DNA of 64,000 nt from Ichthyophis bannanicus (lineage: Eukaryota; Chordata; Amphibia; Gymnophiona; Ichthyophiidae). The position numbers and the translations under genes were made by a program. Every line of letters begins with the position of its first letter. The stretch's first letter is position 1. Where the stretch lies: contig CM066035.1 of the NCBI GenBank assembly GCA_033557465.1, positions 897,915,309 to 897,979,308 of the forward strand, written 5' to 3'. The notes beneath the pieces are model-generated. The model was given only the letters and a program-made list of their open reading frames with translations, was not told the origin of the DNA and did not search any database. Below, in pieces: positions 33,358-44,099 of this stretch.

Positions 33358-34578
33358 AATTTAAAGCATGAGAGACTTTTGGCAAAACTAAAGAGTCATG
33401 GGATAGGAGGCAGTGTACTATTGTGGATCAGGAACTGGTTAAAAGATAGAAAGCAGAGGATAGGGCTAAATGGCCAATTTTCCCAATGGAGAAAGGTGAA
33501 TAGTGGTGTACCCCAGGGATCTGTGCTGGGTCCGCTGCTTTTTGACATATTCATAAATGACCTGGAAAGTGGAATAACGAGTGAGGTTATCAAATTTGCA
33601 GATGACATAAAACTATTTAAAGTTGTTAAAACCCAAGAGGATTGTGGAAAATTGCAAGAGGATCTTGATAAATTGGAAGACTGGGCATCAAAATGGCAGA
33701 TGAAATTTAATGTGGACAAGTGCAAGGTTATGCACCTAGGGAAGAACAACCCAAACTATGGTTACACGATGCAAGGTTCCACATTAGGAACCACCACCCA
33801 GGAAAAAGATTTAGGCGTCATTGTGGATACCATGTTAAAACCCTCGGCCCAGTGTGCAGCGGCGGCCAAGAGAGCAAATAGAATGCTAGGTATGATAAGG
33901 AAAGGAATGGAAAATAAAACAAAAGATATTATAATGCCTCTATATCGTTCCATGGTGAGACCGCACCTTGAATATTGTGTGCAATTCTGGTCGCCGTATC
34001 TTAAAAAGGATATAGCGATTTTAGAAAAGGTTCAGAGAAGAGCCACCAAAATGGTAAAGGGGATGGAAGGATACTCCTATGAAGAAAAGCTAAAAAGGTT
34101 AGGGCTCTTTAACCTGGAAAAGAGACGGCTGAGGGGAGATATGACAGAAGTCTATAAATTAATGAACGGAGTGGAACGGGTAAACGTAGATCGATTGTTT
34201 ACCTTATCAGAATATAGAAAGACTAGGGGACATGCATTGAAGCTACAGGGTAAACTATTTAAGACTAATAAAAGAAAATATTTTTTCACTCAACGTGTAA
34301 TCAAACTCTGGAATTTGTTACCAGAGGATGTAGTAAAGGCTGTTAGTGTAGCTGGGTTTAAAAAAGGTTTGGACAAGTTCCTGGAGGAAAGGTCCATAAA
34401 CCATTATTAAGAAGGGACCCAGGATATCAATGCTTGAACCAATACAAGCATTGTGGAACCTGTGTCCCTTGGGGAAACTGCTAGGTACGTATGACCTAGA
34501 TTGGCCACTGTTGGAAACAGAATACTGGGCTTGATGGACCTTGGTCTGACCCAGTATGGCATATCTTATGTTCTTATG
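33358..34578 (+). mobile_element. CR1 family B, copy 2, 5'-truncated
   Basis: It starts within RT and ends in the octamer repeat TTATGTTCTTATG near 34566-34578. Between the stop codon and the end is the family 3' UTR (CCTAGATTGGCCACTGTTGG, then GGTCTGACCCAGTATGGCAT). It inserted in the plus direction next to the 48-bp duplication block. Confidence 0.9.
33370..34410 (+). CDS. CR1 RT fragment, open frame
   Basis: The frame is open from 33253, but CR1 codons begin near 33370 (RLLAKLKSHGIGGSVLLW). It covers RT from SGVPQGSVLGPLLF to the C-terminus (LEERSINHY) with no stop. The catalytic box reads FADDIKLF rather than FADDTKLF, an uncommon change just after the aspartates. About 345 codons remain of an expected 900 or so, so it cannot act alone. 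Compared with copy 1 it keeps the full C-terminus. Confidence 0.85.
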   Translation, partial: ERLLAKLKSHGIGGSVLLWIRNWLKDRKQRIGLNGQFSQWRKVNSGVPQGSVLGPLLFDIFINDLESGITSEVIKFADDIKLFKVVKTQEDCGKLQEDLDKLEDWASKWQMKFNVDKCKVMHLGKNNPNYGYTMQGSTLGTTTQEKDLGVIVDTMLKPSAQCAAAAKRANRMLGMIRKGMENKTKDIIMPLYRSMVRPHLEYCVQFWSPYLKKDIAILEKVQRRATKMVKGMEGYSYEEKLKRLGLFNLEKRRLRGDMTEVYKLMNGVERVNVDRLFTLSEYRKTRGHALKLQGKLFKTNKRKYFFTQRVIKLWNLLPEDVVKAVSVAGFKKGLDKFLEERSINHY

Positions 34579-36184
34579 ACATTGCTGGCCGCTGCTGCTG
34601 AAAACATCCCCCCAACAATAACTAATATTTTGTTTGATCTTTTAATTTTTCCAGTTGGATTGATCCTGGTCTCTTTTTACCATCTCCTCTTGTTTATTTT
34701 CTCCAAAGTCATTTCCTTTTTCTGTTTCTTTATTTTCTCAGATGTTGATCCTCTGTTTCATCTCTTTTCTTCATTTCTCATTTTTGTCTTTTTATCTGCT
34801 TATAACTACATTTCATGGCTCCTCCCCCTCCAGTCTCCCTCTTTTCACATTTCAGCAACTTACCAGCTTCCCATTATTCTCCACTTTCATCTTTCAGCCA
34901 CTTTCTCATCCCCATTTCCTCTCTATACTCATCCTCTCCCCACCCTCGTCTTCTACCTCTCATCCTCTCACCAGCCCACCTCTTTCCCTGTCACTCATCC
35001 CCTCTCCACCTTCAGTCCCTTTCTTACCCCTATCCCATTCCCCATTTTACCTCACCCATTACTATTGTCTCTCACTTCCTTGAAAAATTTGTCCACTTCC
35101 TTTGTCTCTCACACTTTCTATAGCCCCCTTTGCTTTTCAACTACTTCCCACACCCTCCAGATCTTTCAGACCATTCCCCTCAACATATTTCTGCACTCAC
35201 TCTCAAAGCCCGACTTATACCTCTCATGCAGTCACCTAGTCCACGTGATCCACCTAATCCCTACTTAATTTATTATCCCCCCATCTAATCCCAGTCATCA
35301 CTCTTCCACATAACCCAGTCCTTGAGTCCTCAACAACAATCCCGCCCAAGCCCTGAGTCCTCACACTGAATGCCCAGACAATCTTAGATGTCTGTCTTCT
35401 AGCGTCCTACACAATCCTAGGGTCTAAGTCTAAGTGCCTGCTCTCCCACATCACCATGTCCCAGTATCTGCCCTCCTGCCTCTGTTCCTGTCAGTACTCC
35501 CTACTGCCTTTTTCCTTTCTCCAACATCCACTCATATATTTCTTTCTCAAGTATTCATTTACCCTTCTTTCATCCTCTGTCTCAGCATCAATCACTTTGC
35601 CCCTCCCTCTCCTTCTTCCCCTACATATGCCCTTCTTCCAGCCCCCAGCATCAGCATCAGTCCCCCTTCTCCCAGCATCAGCTCCCTATCTTCCAGTCCA
35701 TAAAATTAACATCAGAATCCTTCTCCCAGTGTCTGGCATCTGCCCTCCTTTTCCCAGTCTCTTGCATCAAGAACAGCCTCTCCTTTCTCCCAACTTCAAG
35801 TAGCAGCAGCAGCCCCCTCCCGTCTCAGCATCAGCCCCTCCTTTTCCCAGCATCAGCATCATCCCTCTCCCAGTCTCTGCATCAGCCCCTCCTCCCAGCA
35901 TCAGCCCCTCTTTCTCCCAGCATTACTATCATCTCTTCTCCCAGCATCAGCACCAGCCTCCCCTTTTCCTAGCATTCAAATTAGCCCCCCTTTTCCTAAT
36001 CATCAGCATCAGCATCATCCCTTCCCAATCCCAACATCAGCTCCTCCTTCTCTGAGCACCAGCAACAGTGCCCAGCATTATCATCAGCTTCTCTTCTCCA
36101 GGAGTCAGCATCAGTATCAACCCTTCCTTCTCCAGGTATCAGCATTAGCTCTCTTCTCCGAGGCCTCCCTTCTCCCAAACATCT

Positions 36185-36715
36185 GCATAAGAACATAAGA
36201 TATGCCATACTGGATCAGACCAAGGTCCATCAAGCCCAGGATTCTGTTTCCAATAGTTGCCAATCCAGGTCACAAGTACCTAGCAGGTTCCCAAAAAGGC
36301 ACACAGGTTCCACAATGTTTGTCCCGGAGCAAGCAGTGAATTTCCTGGGTCCTCCTTAATAATGGTTTATGGACCTTTCCTCCAGGAACTTGTTAAAACC
36401 TTTTTTAAGCTCAGCTACACTAACAGCTTTTACTATATCCTCCGGCAACAAATTCCAGAGTTTGATTATGCGTTGAGTAAAAAAATATTTTCTCTTGTTA
36501 GTCTTAAATGGTTTACATTGTAACTTCATTGCATGTCCCCCAGTCTTTCTACCTGTTGATGGTGTAAACAACCACTCTGTTTACCCATTCCACTCCATTC
36601 ATTAATATATAGACCTCTATTATATCTCACCTCAGCCATCTCTTTTCTAAGTTGAAGAGCCCCAGCCTTTTAAGCCTCTCCTCATAGGGATATCTTTCCA
36701 TTCCCTTTACCATTT
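36185..36715 (-). mobile_element. CR1 family B, copy 3, 3' fragment
   Basis: It begins at the octamer repeat (CATAAGAACATAAG) and runs into the C-terminal RT frame at 36571-36356 (KRKYFFTQRIIKLWNLLPED, ending LEERSINHY). It is more diverged than copies 1 and 2, and is 5'-truncated within the thumb region. Confidence 0.85.
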
Positions 36716-36774
36716 TTGGCGCTCAGCTCCCACTTCTCCCAGCCCCAAGCATTAACATTAGCTCCTCCCTTCTC

Positions 36775-37500
36775 CTGGCTCAAAGAATCATTATAAATAG
36801 CGTGTCGGTTTTCTTGTAGTTGATTGCCAGGTTGTTGTTCAGCCAGTTGGAAACATCTGCAAAACATTCTTGATGAGCAGAGTAGGAGGGATGTTGTTTT
36901 TTGAATGCGCCATAAATCATGATGCATCGGCATAGACTTGGAAGTTGAGGTTGGGGGGTCTGATGAATGTACAGAGGGGGATGAAGGTAGATGTTAAATA
37001 GTAGTGCAGAGAGGGTTGATCCCTGGGTACTCCTTGTGTTTTTTGTATGGGGTAGAGATGTTTAAGCCAATTTTTATCTGTTGGTGTCTGTTGGTCAGGT
37101 AGGATCTCAGTCATTGGAGGACTGTGCCTTGGATTCCAGTAGAATGGAGACATTGCAGGAGAATGTGGTGGTTCATGGTGTCGAAAGCTGATGATATATC
37201 CAGGAAGATCAGTAGGAATCCTTGTTTAGTATTTTGTATTCCTTTTATCAGCATATCGACTACGGTGGTCAGCAGGGTTTCTACTCTATGAAGTGGGCGG
37301 AATCCATGTTATTGTAGGTTAAGTAGGTTCTTGTCAGTATGGTCTTGTAGTTGATGTTGGACGACTTTTTCAATGATCTTGGCTGTAAATGGTAGGCTGG
37401 CGATGGGTCTGTATGAAACTGGGTCAGAGGGATCTAATTCTAGTTTCTTCAGTGTTGGACGCGCGGAGGAGAGTTTTAGGGCTTGGGGCATTTTGCCCAC
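36775..37500 (-). pseudogene. L2-clade LINE RT fragment
   Basis: Minus-strand frames at 37500-37309 (PSARP-like entry, then DPVSYRPIASLPFTAKIIEK) and at 37153-36917 are L2-type RT motifs A/0 and the following palm region, including IIFLDISSAFDT-like sequence in the third frame near 37200. Stops and shifts break it. It meets a plus-strand L2 fragment at about 37500, so the two are not one insertion. Confidence 0.75.
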
Positions 37501-38235
37501 ACAGCTCTGTACATTGCTGCAAACCTCCTAGCCAAACAGATCAAGATGCACCTCCACGAAGAACACTGTGACCATTCCACATGCCCGGACCAAATTCAAT
37601 CAACAGGCCTGTTGACAAGCCTTCCAACTCTATGCACTCTGGAACAAGCTACTGCACCCACTAAGGAACATATCTGACCTCAACACATTCAGGAAGCACC
37701 TAAAGACACACTTAAGAACATAAGAACATAAGATATGCCATACTGCGTCAGACCAAGGTCCATCAAGCCCAGTATCCTGTTTCCAACAGTGGCCAATCTA
37801 GGTCATATGTACCTAGCAGTTTCCTCAAAAGACACAGGTTTCACAATGCTTGTACTGGGTCAAGCATTGATATCCTGGGTCCCTTCTTAAATAAGAACAT
37901 AAGATATACCATACTGGGTCAGACCAAGGTCCATCAAGCCCAGTATAGGTCCATCTTCTCCGAACAATTCAGCTCCACCATGTAACCCCTCCTCCTAAAG
38001 TTGCCCCCCCATACATAGTGCTCACTGTATATGGTTACCCCACCATACTCCCATAAAGCCCCAATACTTGTACATTTGTATATAGTTAACCAACCGGCTA
38101 ATTAACCATTGCATGCTATATATAGTAAAATTGTTTCAATGTAATTCTACTATATATTTTGTTTCATGTTTACCGCTTTGATCCGAAGAAAGGTGGTATA
38201 TAAATCCAGCTAAATAAATCAATAATAAATAAACT
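37501..38235 (+). mobile_element. L2 LINE 3' end interrupted by CR1 stubs
   Basis: Up to 37712 it encodes the end of the L2 ORF (WNKLLHPLRNISDLNTFRKH-like), resuming after the stubs with FSEQFSSTM and a stop near 37984. The UTR ends in TTTACCGCTTTGATCC, GGTGGTATATAAATCC and a TAAATAAA-type tail at 38205-38235. The two CR1 stubs lie at 37713-37953. Confidence 0.75.
37713..37953 (-). mobile_element. Two tandem CR1 3' stubs
   Basis: The first stub, about 37713-37890, and the second, about 37891-37953, both start with the AAGAACATAAGA octamer end, and both are minus strand. They contain only 3' UTR. The second adjoins the 5' break of the first. Extreme 5' truncation is common in CR1; two in a row is less so. 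Confidence 0.85.
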
Positions 38236-38862
38236 AGATTTCTACGGATTTACAAAAATGTTAACATCTGTATGAATTTCACCATTTCTTGCTTCCCGGT
38301 GTATCACCACGCCTCTGTTTGCAAATATACTTTACATTAGTATCTTTGCTCGGTTGCAACATGTGCCATGAAAAGGAAAAGCAGCAAATGATCCAGTCAT
38401 AGGACCTCCTGCAACCTTACTTCTGAGATCCAAAAACGACATTGGTCTGGCACAAAATCCAAATCTAGAAACGTTGTCCTTTTATGTGGGTCTAAGCAAC
38501 ACAATCTGTTGCCAACCTATAAAGCCCACAGAACAGAGAAACTCGTGTGTCTAGCTGAAATACATTTATGAGTAAATGGCATATTAAAATCTCCTAAAAC
38601 TATAAACTTTTTGTTTCCGAATGCTACAGGTACAAAGCCTTCGGCAAGAAATGCTCCAGTCTTGACCATTTAGTGCACAATCACAAAGGCAAATGCCTCA
38701 AATTTGAAATATCATAGCAAGCATGTCACAACCATCCAATTTCATTTTTCTAAATGTTTATACTGGAATTTATCATTTACTTTATTACTGTCATAACCCC
38801 TCCCTCTCATTTTCCAACACATACACATTTGGGCAAAGCTGCCTCACAAACTAATGTCACTA
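38236..38862. other. No gene seen
   Basis: AT-rich DNA with no long frames and no recognised repeat. Confidence 0.5.
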
Positions 38863-38932
38863 GGGAAACTACAGACTGGTGAGCCTAACGTCAGTACCAG
38901 ACAAAATGTTAGAAACCATTATAAAGAACAAA

Positions 38933-39381
38933 GGACCCAATATTCATCACCGGCAGCTAGTGTGATTACAGTGGCTAACTGTCGGCGCTGAATATTAAAC
39001 CTGGATATTCAATGCCGGGGTCATATCTGGCCCTGTCATTGAACATCTGGGGTCACCGCAGAGCCCAATTGCTAACCAGGCAGCGGCAATATTGAGCCGG
39101 GGCCTGGTTAGCAATACATGCTGAAAGTTAGGCCAGGGTTTCCTGCACCTGGCTTCCACCGCAGCGGCTCGATATCGCTGCTGACTGGTTTGCGATTGAC
39201 TCTGCCTCTGCTCTGCCCCGGAACCCCCTAACATTCCCCAATGCTAAGCGCTTAGCATCAGGGCGTATAGCAGTGCTACTCGGGAATATTCAGTGGACTA
39301 CTGCTGAATATCCTGCTTAGGGGCATTTACACAGTTTACAGTTTTGTAAACCGTGTAAATACCTTGGAATATCAGGCCCAA
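38933..39381. mobile_element. Hairpin-rich MITE, copy 1
   Basis: It is inserted in the CR1 fossil. Termini GGACCCAATATTC and GAATATCAGGCCC are inverted repeats. CR1 comparison suggests a 3-bp (AAA) duplication. Internal palindromes include a perfect 18-bp ATGCTAAGCGCTTAGCAT at 39241-39258 and ATTTACACAGTTTAC/GTAAACCGTGTAAAT at 39325-39339/39346-39360. It shares ordered modules with 51230-51652. There is no coding frame. Confidence 0.7.
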
Positions 39382-39507
39382 AATTACTAGCTAGTCATGG
39401 TTTAATAGGACAAAGCTAAGGAAAGTCTTGGCTCACTAATCGGCTATATGATTTTGAAGGTGTTATTAAATAGGTAGATACTGCAAAGGTGAGCCAGTTG
39501 ATATAGG

Positions 39508-40048
39508 CCCTCATTCTAGAATGCGGGTTGTGTGGCTGCATGCCCCGAAATCTGCCTAAGCTCTATTCTCCCACCGGCTCTGCCCATACATCCTGTGCTT
39601 CAGCTCAGGGAGAGCCAGCGGGGGGCAGAGCAGGGATGGGCCGCCCGGCAGCACATAGAGGGCTGATTCAGGTCATGGCCCTGTATGTGCTGGCAGGCCT
39701 GCTAGGCGTGCTGTTTATACCAACTCAGAGGTGGTATAAGCAGCATTTTTTGCTGGATCGGGGCACTGCAGCCACCACCGGGGTTGGGGTCGGGGCTGGG
39801 AACGAGGGGTCCCTCCCACCCGATCCAGGCCACGACAGGCCAGCTGTGGGATTAAGGGGACTGGGAATGTGGCAGTCTGGGGCGCCTGCGGGGAGGACAT
39901 CCCCACAGGTAGGAGGAGCACACTAGGCTGTCCTTGAGCCCGATTCTGGCTCCTGCAGGAACATTTTGTTCCCGCGGACCAGAATTGGGTCCTAACACCC
40001 CATCTTCAGTGGGGATGTCCAGACAGCCCCCTCCCGGAATGGTGCTCC
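39508..40048. repeat. GC-rich repeat inserted in CR1 fossil
   Basis: It sits between CR1 codons for VSQLIY and LEFQKTF. It shares a core with 40880-41500: ATGGCCCTGTATGT(G/C)CTG(C/G)C, ATAAGCAGCA, GATCGGG and AATTGGGTCC. Ends are weakly inverted (ATAGGCCCTCATTC versus ATGGAGCACCATTC). TATACCAACTC/GAGGTGGTATA near 39716-39738 is a diverged form of the palindrome at 41262-41288. Confidence 0.6.
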
Positions 40049-40220
40049 ATGTCTGTCTAGAGTTTCAGAAAACCTTTGACAAGGTCCCTCATGACAGATT
40101 CTTGAGTAAATTAAAAAGTCATGGGATTGGAGGCAGTGTACTGCTGTGGATCATCAACTGGTTAAAAGATAGAAAGCAGAGAGTAGGACTAAATGGCCAG
40201 TTTTCTCAGTGGAGAAAGGT

Positions 40221-40337
40221 GAATATTTATTTATTTATTTATTTATAGACTCTTATATACCGCACTATTAGGCATCAGCGCGGTTCACAAAAAACAGTGA
40301 GATACACAATTCAACAGTACTTTGTGTTTACAGAATA
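40221..40337 (-). mobile_element. L2 tail stub inserted in CR1 fossil
   Basis: TTTA repeats are followed by TATATACCGCACTATTAGGC and GCGCGGTTCACAAAA, the reverse complement of an L2-type end (AACCGC...GCGGTATATA...TAAA repeats). CR1 codons resume at GAATAGTGGAGTACC, and GAATA is repeated at both edges. Confidence 0.75.
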
Positions 40338-40603
40338 GAATAGTGGAGTACCCCAGAGATCTATGCTGGGCCTGCTGTTTTTTAACATATTAATAAATGA
40401 TCTGGAAATAGGAATATCGAGTGAGGCGATTAAATTTGCAGATGAGACAAAATTATTCAAAGTTGTTAAAACACAAGAGGATTGTGAAAAATTGTAAGAG
40501 GACCTTGAGAAATTGGGAGACTGGGCGTCCGAATGACAGATGAAATTTAATGTGGACAAGTGCACAGTTATGAACTTAGGGAAGAACAACCCAGACTGCA
40601 GTT

Positions 40604-40808
40604 ACAGTGGCAGCCCAAGGGTAATGTGGGTCAAGTGCAGAGACTCATTGCAGAGCCTCATTTGCATAAATATTTGCATATCTGTTGGGTCTCATTTGCC
40701 TAAATTTACTTTATTTTATTTTAAAATATATATGTTGCCCATCTAAAACTTTAGGCGGCTTTCAAAGGAATCCTTCACAGGCCTCTTTTTTTGTCCCAGC
40801 AGTGACTT
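40604..40808. other. No gene seen
   Basis: AT-rich with two ATTTGCAT-like octamers near 40659-40680. Nothing else was recognised. Confidence 0.4.
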
Positions 40809-41546
40809 AGGGCATGTTTACTAAACATTAATGTGCATTAAGTGCCACTGTACCAACAGAAATAAATGGGTGTTGCTGTACTTAGAGCCCAGTTCAGAGA
40901 GGGGGATGTCCGGGTCATCTGGACATCCCCAAGGAAGACAGGCCCATTAGGACCTGATTCTGGACCGCTGCATCATAACGTTCCCGTGGTACAAAGAATT
41001 GGGTCCAAGGATGGCCCGGCATGCCCCTGCTTGCCTGCAGGGACGTCTTCCTCGCAGGCTCCCCTGGCTGCCTTGGCTCAGCCCTCCCTCTTCTCTGCCG
41101 CTCGACCCATGGCTGGTCAGCTGGGGCCTGGATCAGGACGTGCTGAGGATGTGCAGGGAGGGCGGGAGGGGGTGAAGTGGGGGCGGGACAGACCGGCAGG
41201 ATGTATTGGGCCGATTAGATCATGGCCCTGTATGTCCTGCCAGATCAAAGGGGACATGCTACTTATTCCACCTTGAAGGTGGAATAAGCAGCACAAATCC
41301 AGCGATCGGGCCCGGGGATCCCCACCTTGGGTATGGGCCAGGTGTGGGCGGTCCCCGCAACTCGATCCAGGCCCTGGTTGGCCAGCCATGGGTCGAGCGG
41401 TGGGGAGAGGGGGGGCTGAATCAAGGCAACCAGGTGAGCCTGTGGGGAAGACATTCCCGCAGGCAGGCATGGAACCCGCGTCTGCATCGGGCCCTTAATG
41501 TATGCTAACATTTGTGAATATGCATTGACTTTTAGTAAACATGCCT
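40809..41546. mobile_element. TIR element with GC-rich core
   Basis: Terminal inverted repeats AGGGCATGTTTACTAAA (40809-40825) and TTTAGTAAACATGCCT (41531-41546). A GC-rich core at about 40880-41500 is related to 39508-40048. It holds a palindrome, CTTATTCCACCTT at 41262-41274 and AAGGTGGAATAAG at 41276-41288, perfect with one central base. The core may be a second element nested in the first. Confidence 0.6.
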
Positions 41547-41550
41547 CTTA

Positions 41551-41886
41551 ATGAGTGTCTGAATACCATTTGCATGGACAGTGAGTATAAAGAGATTACC
41601 AGATTTCTACATTACTATCCTCTAGTGCCAATTGCTAGGCCCTTTAGGAAGTACTAAAAACCCTGGTAATTTAGAACCCATAGCAAACCTGCCATATCAT
41701 AACAGCACTACACTTGCATGCACCAAACCCTACCTATCAAAAGGCAACACTGCAAATATTAAACCAATACATCCAGGGGAGGCTCAAGACAATCTGCTGT
41801 CTGAGGCGAAAGATGAAATGGCGCCCCCTCCTCTCGGCAACGAAGATGGAGGGGCCTCCTCGGAATTCTAATCAAGGAACAGGGGA
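41551..41886. other. Short repeat pieces, no gene
   Basis: 41683-41765 resembles the 5' block of the C/T-rich repeats (CCTACCTATCAAAAGGCAAC, then CACTGCAAATATT). About 41775-41860 is a piece related to the GGCTCAAG repeats. No frame of interest is present. Confidence 0.5.
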
Positions 41887-42278
41887 TCTCCAGGAACAAG
41901 CAGGAATGTAGTCTTCACATATGGGTATCGTCGGTACCGACGGAGCCTGTGCGGGAACACTCCCCAGCATCCAAAAGGAAAGCTTTTGGGAGCATCCCAC
42001 AGTGCATGCGTGCTACCTTCCCGCCTCACTGCTTCTCTCACTTCAGTTCTTCGTTTTCCGCAGAGCCGACAGGACGTCTCTCCTGTCACCGCAGAAAACT
42101 TTATCTTCTTTCTTGTTTTTTGTGGTCACATCTGCCTTCATTCGACGCCTACTGGTACCGCCGGTTCTCTTTTCTTATTTTCTTTAAAAAAAAAAAAAAA
42201 GAAACTTCTTTTCTTTGGTGCCTCACCCCTCCTGGGGTTAGGCGCCATATTGGGCACTAGGCCCAAAAATCTCCAGAC

Positions 42279-44099
42279 ATGGAGAAGCCAACTAGTGGTT
42301 TTAAAAAATGTTCAAACTGTGGCGGTACTATTTCCGTCACCGACACCCACGAATGGTGTCTCAAATGTTTAGGTCCTGAACATTGTCCAGCGGAGTGCCT
42401 CTCCTATAGAAAGATGACCAAAAGGGGCCTGCAGAACAGAGCTGCAAAGGCTGGTTCTCTTTTCACTGTTGATATAATGTCAGTTGCATCGATGTCCTCC
42501 AGGGCTTCATCTTCCTCTCATGGATCTCAAGTAACTAAACAAAAGTCTGTAAAGACTAGCCGGTCCTTGAAGGGTAAATCTCCTGCAAAGCATCGAGATG
42601 CCACTGGCACTACTCTCGAGGAAAGTACACCGGCAAAATTGCCCCGGCGGGAGTCTTCGGTCTCCAAAGCACAAACGGGGTCTCAGAATGTTCCAGAGGC
42701 CTCCACCTCTGCAGAACTTCTGTTGCCATGTTCTGGGGTCGTAGCTGCTTCCACCGGTACTGACCAGCCATCGGTATTAGCAATGGATAAGAGAATCCTT
42801 GCTATTGAATGCAGTCTAGCGTCCCTCCTAGCTGCTTTGGTACCGCTAAGACCGCTACAGACGGTTCAAATGAGCTCGGTACCGACACCGGTACCGGCTC
42901 CTGTGGCACCCACTCAGGTGGGACGGCTTCCTCCCATGCCGAGCCTCGAGAGTTTCTCCGGCATCGAAGGGTTGGAACCGAAACGCCACGGTACCGATGA
43001 ATATCGATCGATGCAAAGCTCCGATGAGTCTTCCGATTCCGATGACTCTACCGATACAAGAGCAGCACTGTTGAAGGATCCATCTCCTTCTCCTGAGCAC
43101 AGAATGTCTCCTCCAGAAGACATGTCTTTTCAGGATTTCATATGTGATGTAGCTAAAAGGCTTTCAATCACGGTTACTCCTTTGAAGGAACCTAGGGCAG
43201 AAGAACTAAGAATTCTGCAATACCCTATGGCTCCCAAAGAAGCAGCGATGCTGCCCATTCAACAGATCCTTCAAGATCTTATGTTCAGAATGTGGGAAAC
43301 TCCCTTAACGGTGTCACGCATTCTCGACGCCTCGATACCATGTACCGAGTCCCACCTTCTCCAGGGTTTCAGAAGACTCAGTTACCACACCATTCCATGG
43401 TAGTGGAATCAGCCATGTGGAGAATAAAGAGTGCTAAAACGCATTCTTCCAACCAACCCACCAGGCCGTGAATCGAGGATACTCAATGCCTTTGGGCGTT
43501 GATGCTTTCAATCTTCCATGCTAGCAGCTAGGATTAGCTCATATTCCCTTTACATGGGAATGTTTCTAGAGGAGGTTACAGCGGATCTGGAATGCATGAG
43601 CCCTCTTCTTCCTAAAGATTAAAGGGTTCAGTACCTCACTCTGCTCAAGCACGCTCAAAATGTCTCCAAATTTGTGAACCGTGCAGCTTTTGACTGCTTT
43701 GAAGCTATTAGCAGAACCTCTGCTATTGCTATCGGAGCACAGCGCATTGCCTGACTCCAAGCATCAGATCTAGAGGAGTGGGTGCAAGAGAAGTTAGGAA
43801 ACATTCTTTGCACAGGTGAAAACCTATTTGGGAAGGATTGGCAGATCAAGGCTAACCAGATTGAATCTGACAATACCACCTTGAATAGACTATCAAAGTC
43901 TACAGCCAACCCATCAAAGAAAAAAACAGGCAAGAAGTTTTTCTTTAACAAAAAGAAAAAATCTTACCATTCTTATTCCCATCCAATTCACTGTCCAGTT
44001 CATGCTCCCCAGAAAGGGCAGCAATCTAGACAACAAAGAAAGCTGCAAGCTCAAAGAGCTCAACCGGCTCAGCAAGTACAGCCTCCGCAGGGGCTTTGA
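42279..44099 (+). pseudogene. DIRS 2 gag-like ORF
   Basis: The first 374 codons (42279-43403) are open. MEKPTSGFKKCSNCGGTISV begins the C-x2-C-x9-H-x2-C-x2-C-x4-H motif, which continues TDTHEWCLKCLGPEH. A Ser/Thr-rich central part follows, including GGTACCG-rich codons near 42840-42900. The later helical region is shifted (43404-43780), then open again at 43782-44099 with the basic tail KKKTGKKFFFNKKKKS. It aligns in layout with the gag of DIRS 1. Confidence 0.8.

Larger units (their letters stand above)
32650..36180 (+). repeat. Long C/T-rich interspersed repeat, copy 2
   Basis: This has the same ordered blocks as 21640-24269: CCTACCTATGAATAGTCAGC at 32702-32721, AAATATGCAGAC near 32850, GGATTGATCCTGGTCTC near 34656, a G-poor stretch 34670-35640, and CAGCATCAGC minisatellite units 35640-36180. 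It is interrupted at about 32950-34580 by an unrelated block plus a CR1. Confidence 0.6.
38863..40603 (+). pseudogene. CR1 family B, copy 4, fossil with three insertions
   Basis: CR1 codons occur in four collinear pieces. 38863-38932 is NYRLVSLTSVPDKMLETIIK. 39382-39507 is SHGLIGQ, then LTNRLYDFEGV. 40049-40220 is LEFQKTFDKVPHDR to SQWRKVN. 40338-40603 is SGVPQRSMLGL to NLGKNNPDCSY. The catalytic box is FADETKLF, with glutamate replacing the second aspartate. Stops are present. The gaps hold a hairpin-rich MITE, a GC-rich repeat and an L2 tail. Confidence 0.88.

Noticed and set aside
33253..33369. The first 39 codons of the open frame leading into CR1 copy 2 as part of the RT
   Set aside because: They come from the flanking repeat block and are open by chance; CR1 similarity begins near 33370.
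35640..36180. CRISPR-like array from repeated CAGCATCAGC units
   Set aside because: Units vary in length and sequence, have no unique spacers of fixed size, and the genome is eukaryotic.
42840..42900. GGTACCG-rich microsatellite as a separate repeat
   Set aside because: It is codon-level redundancy in the Pro/Val/Thr-rich part of DIRS 2 gag.
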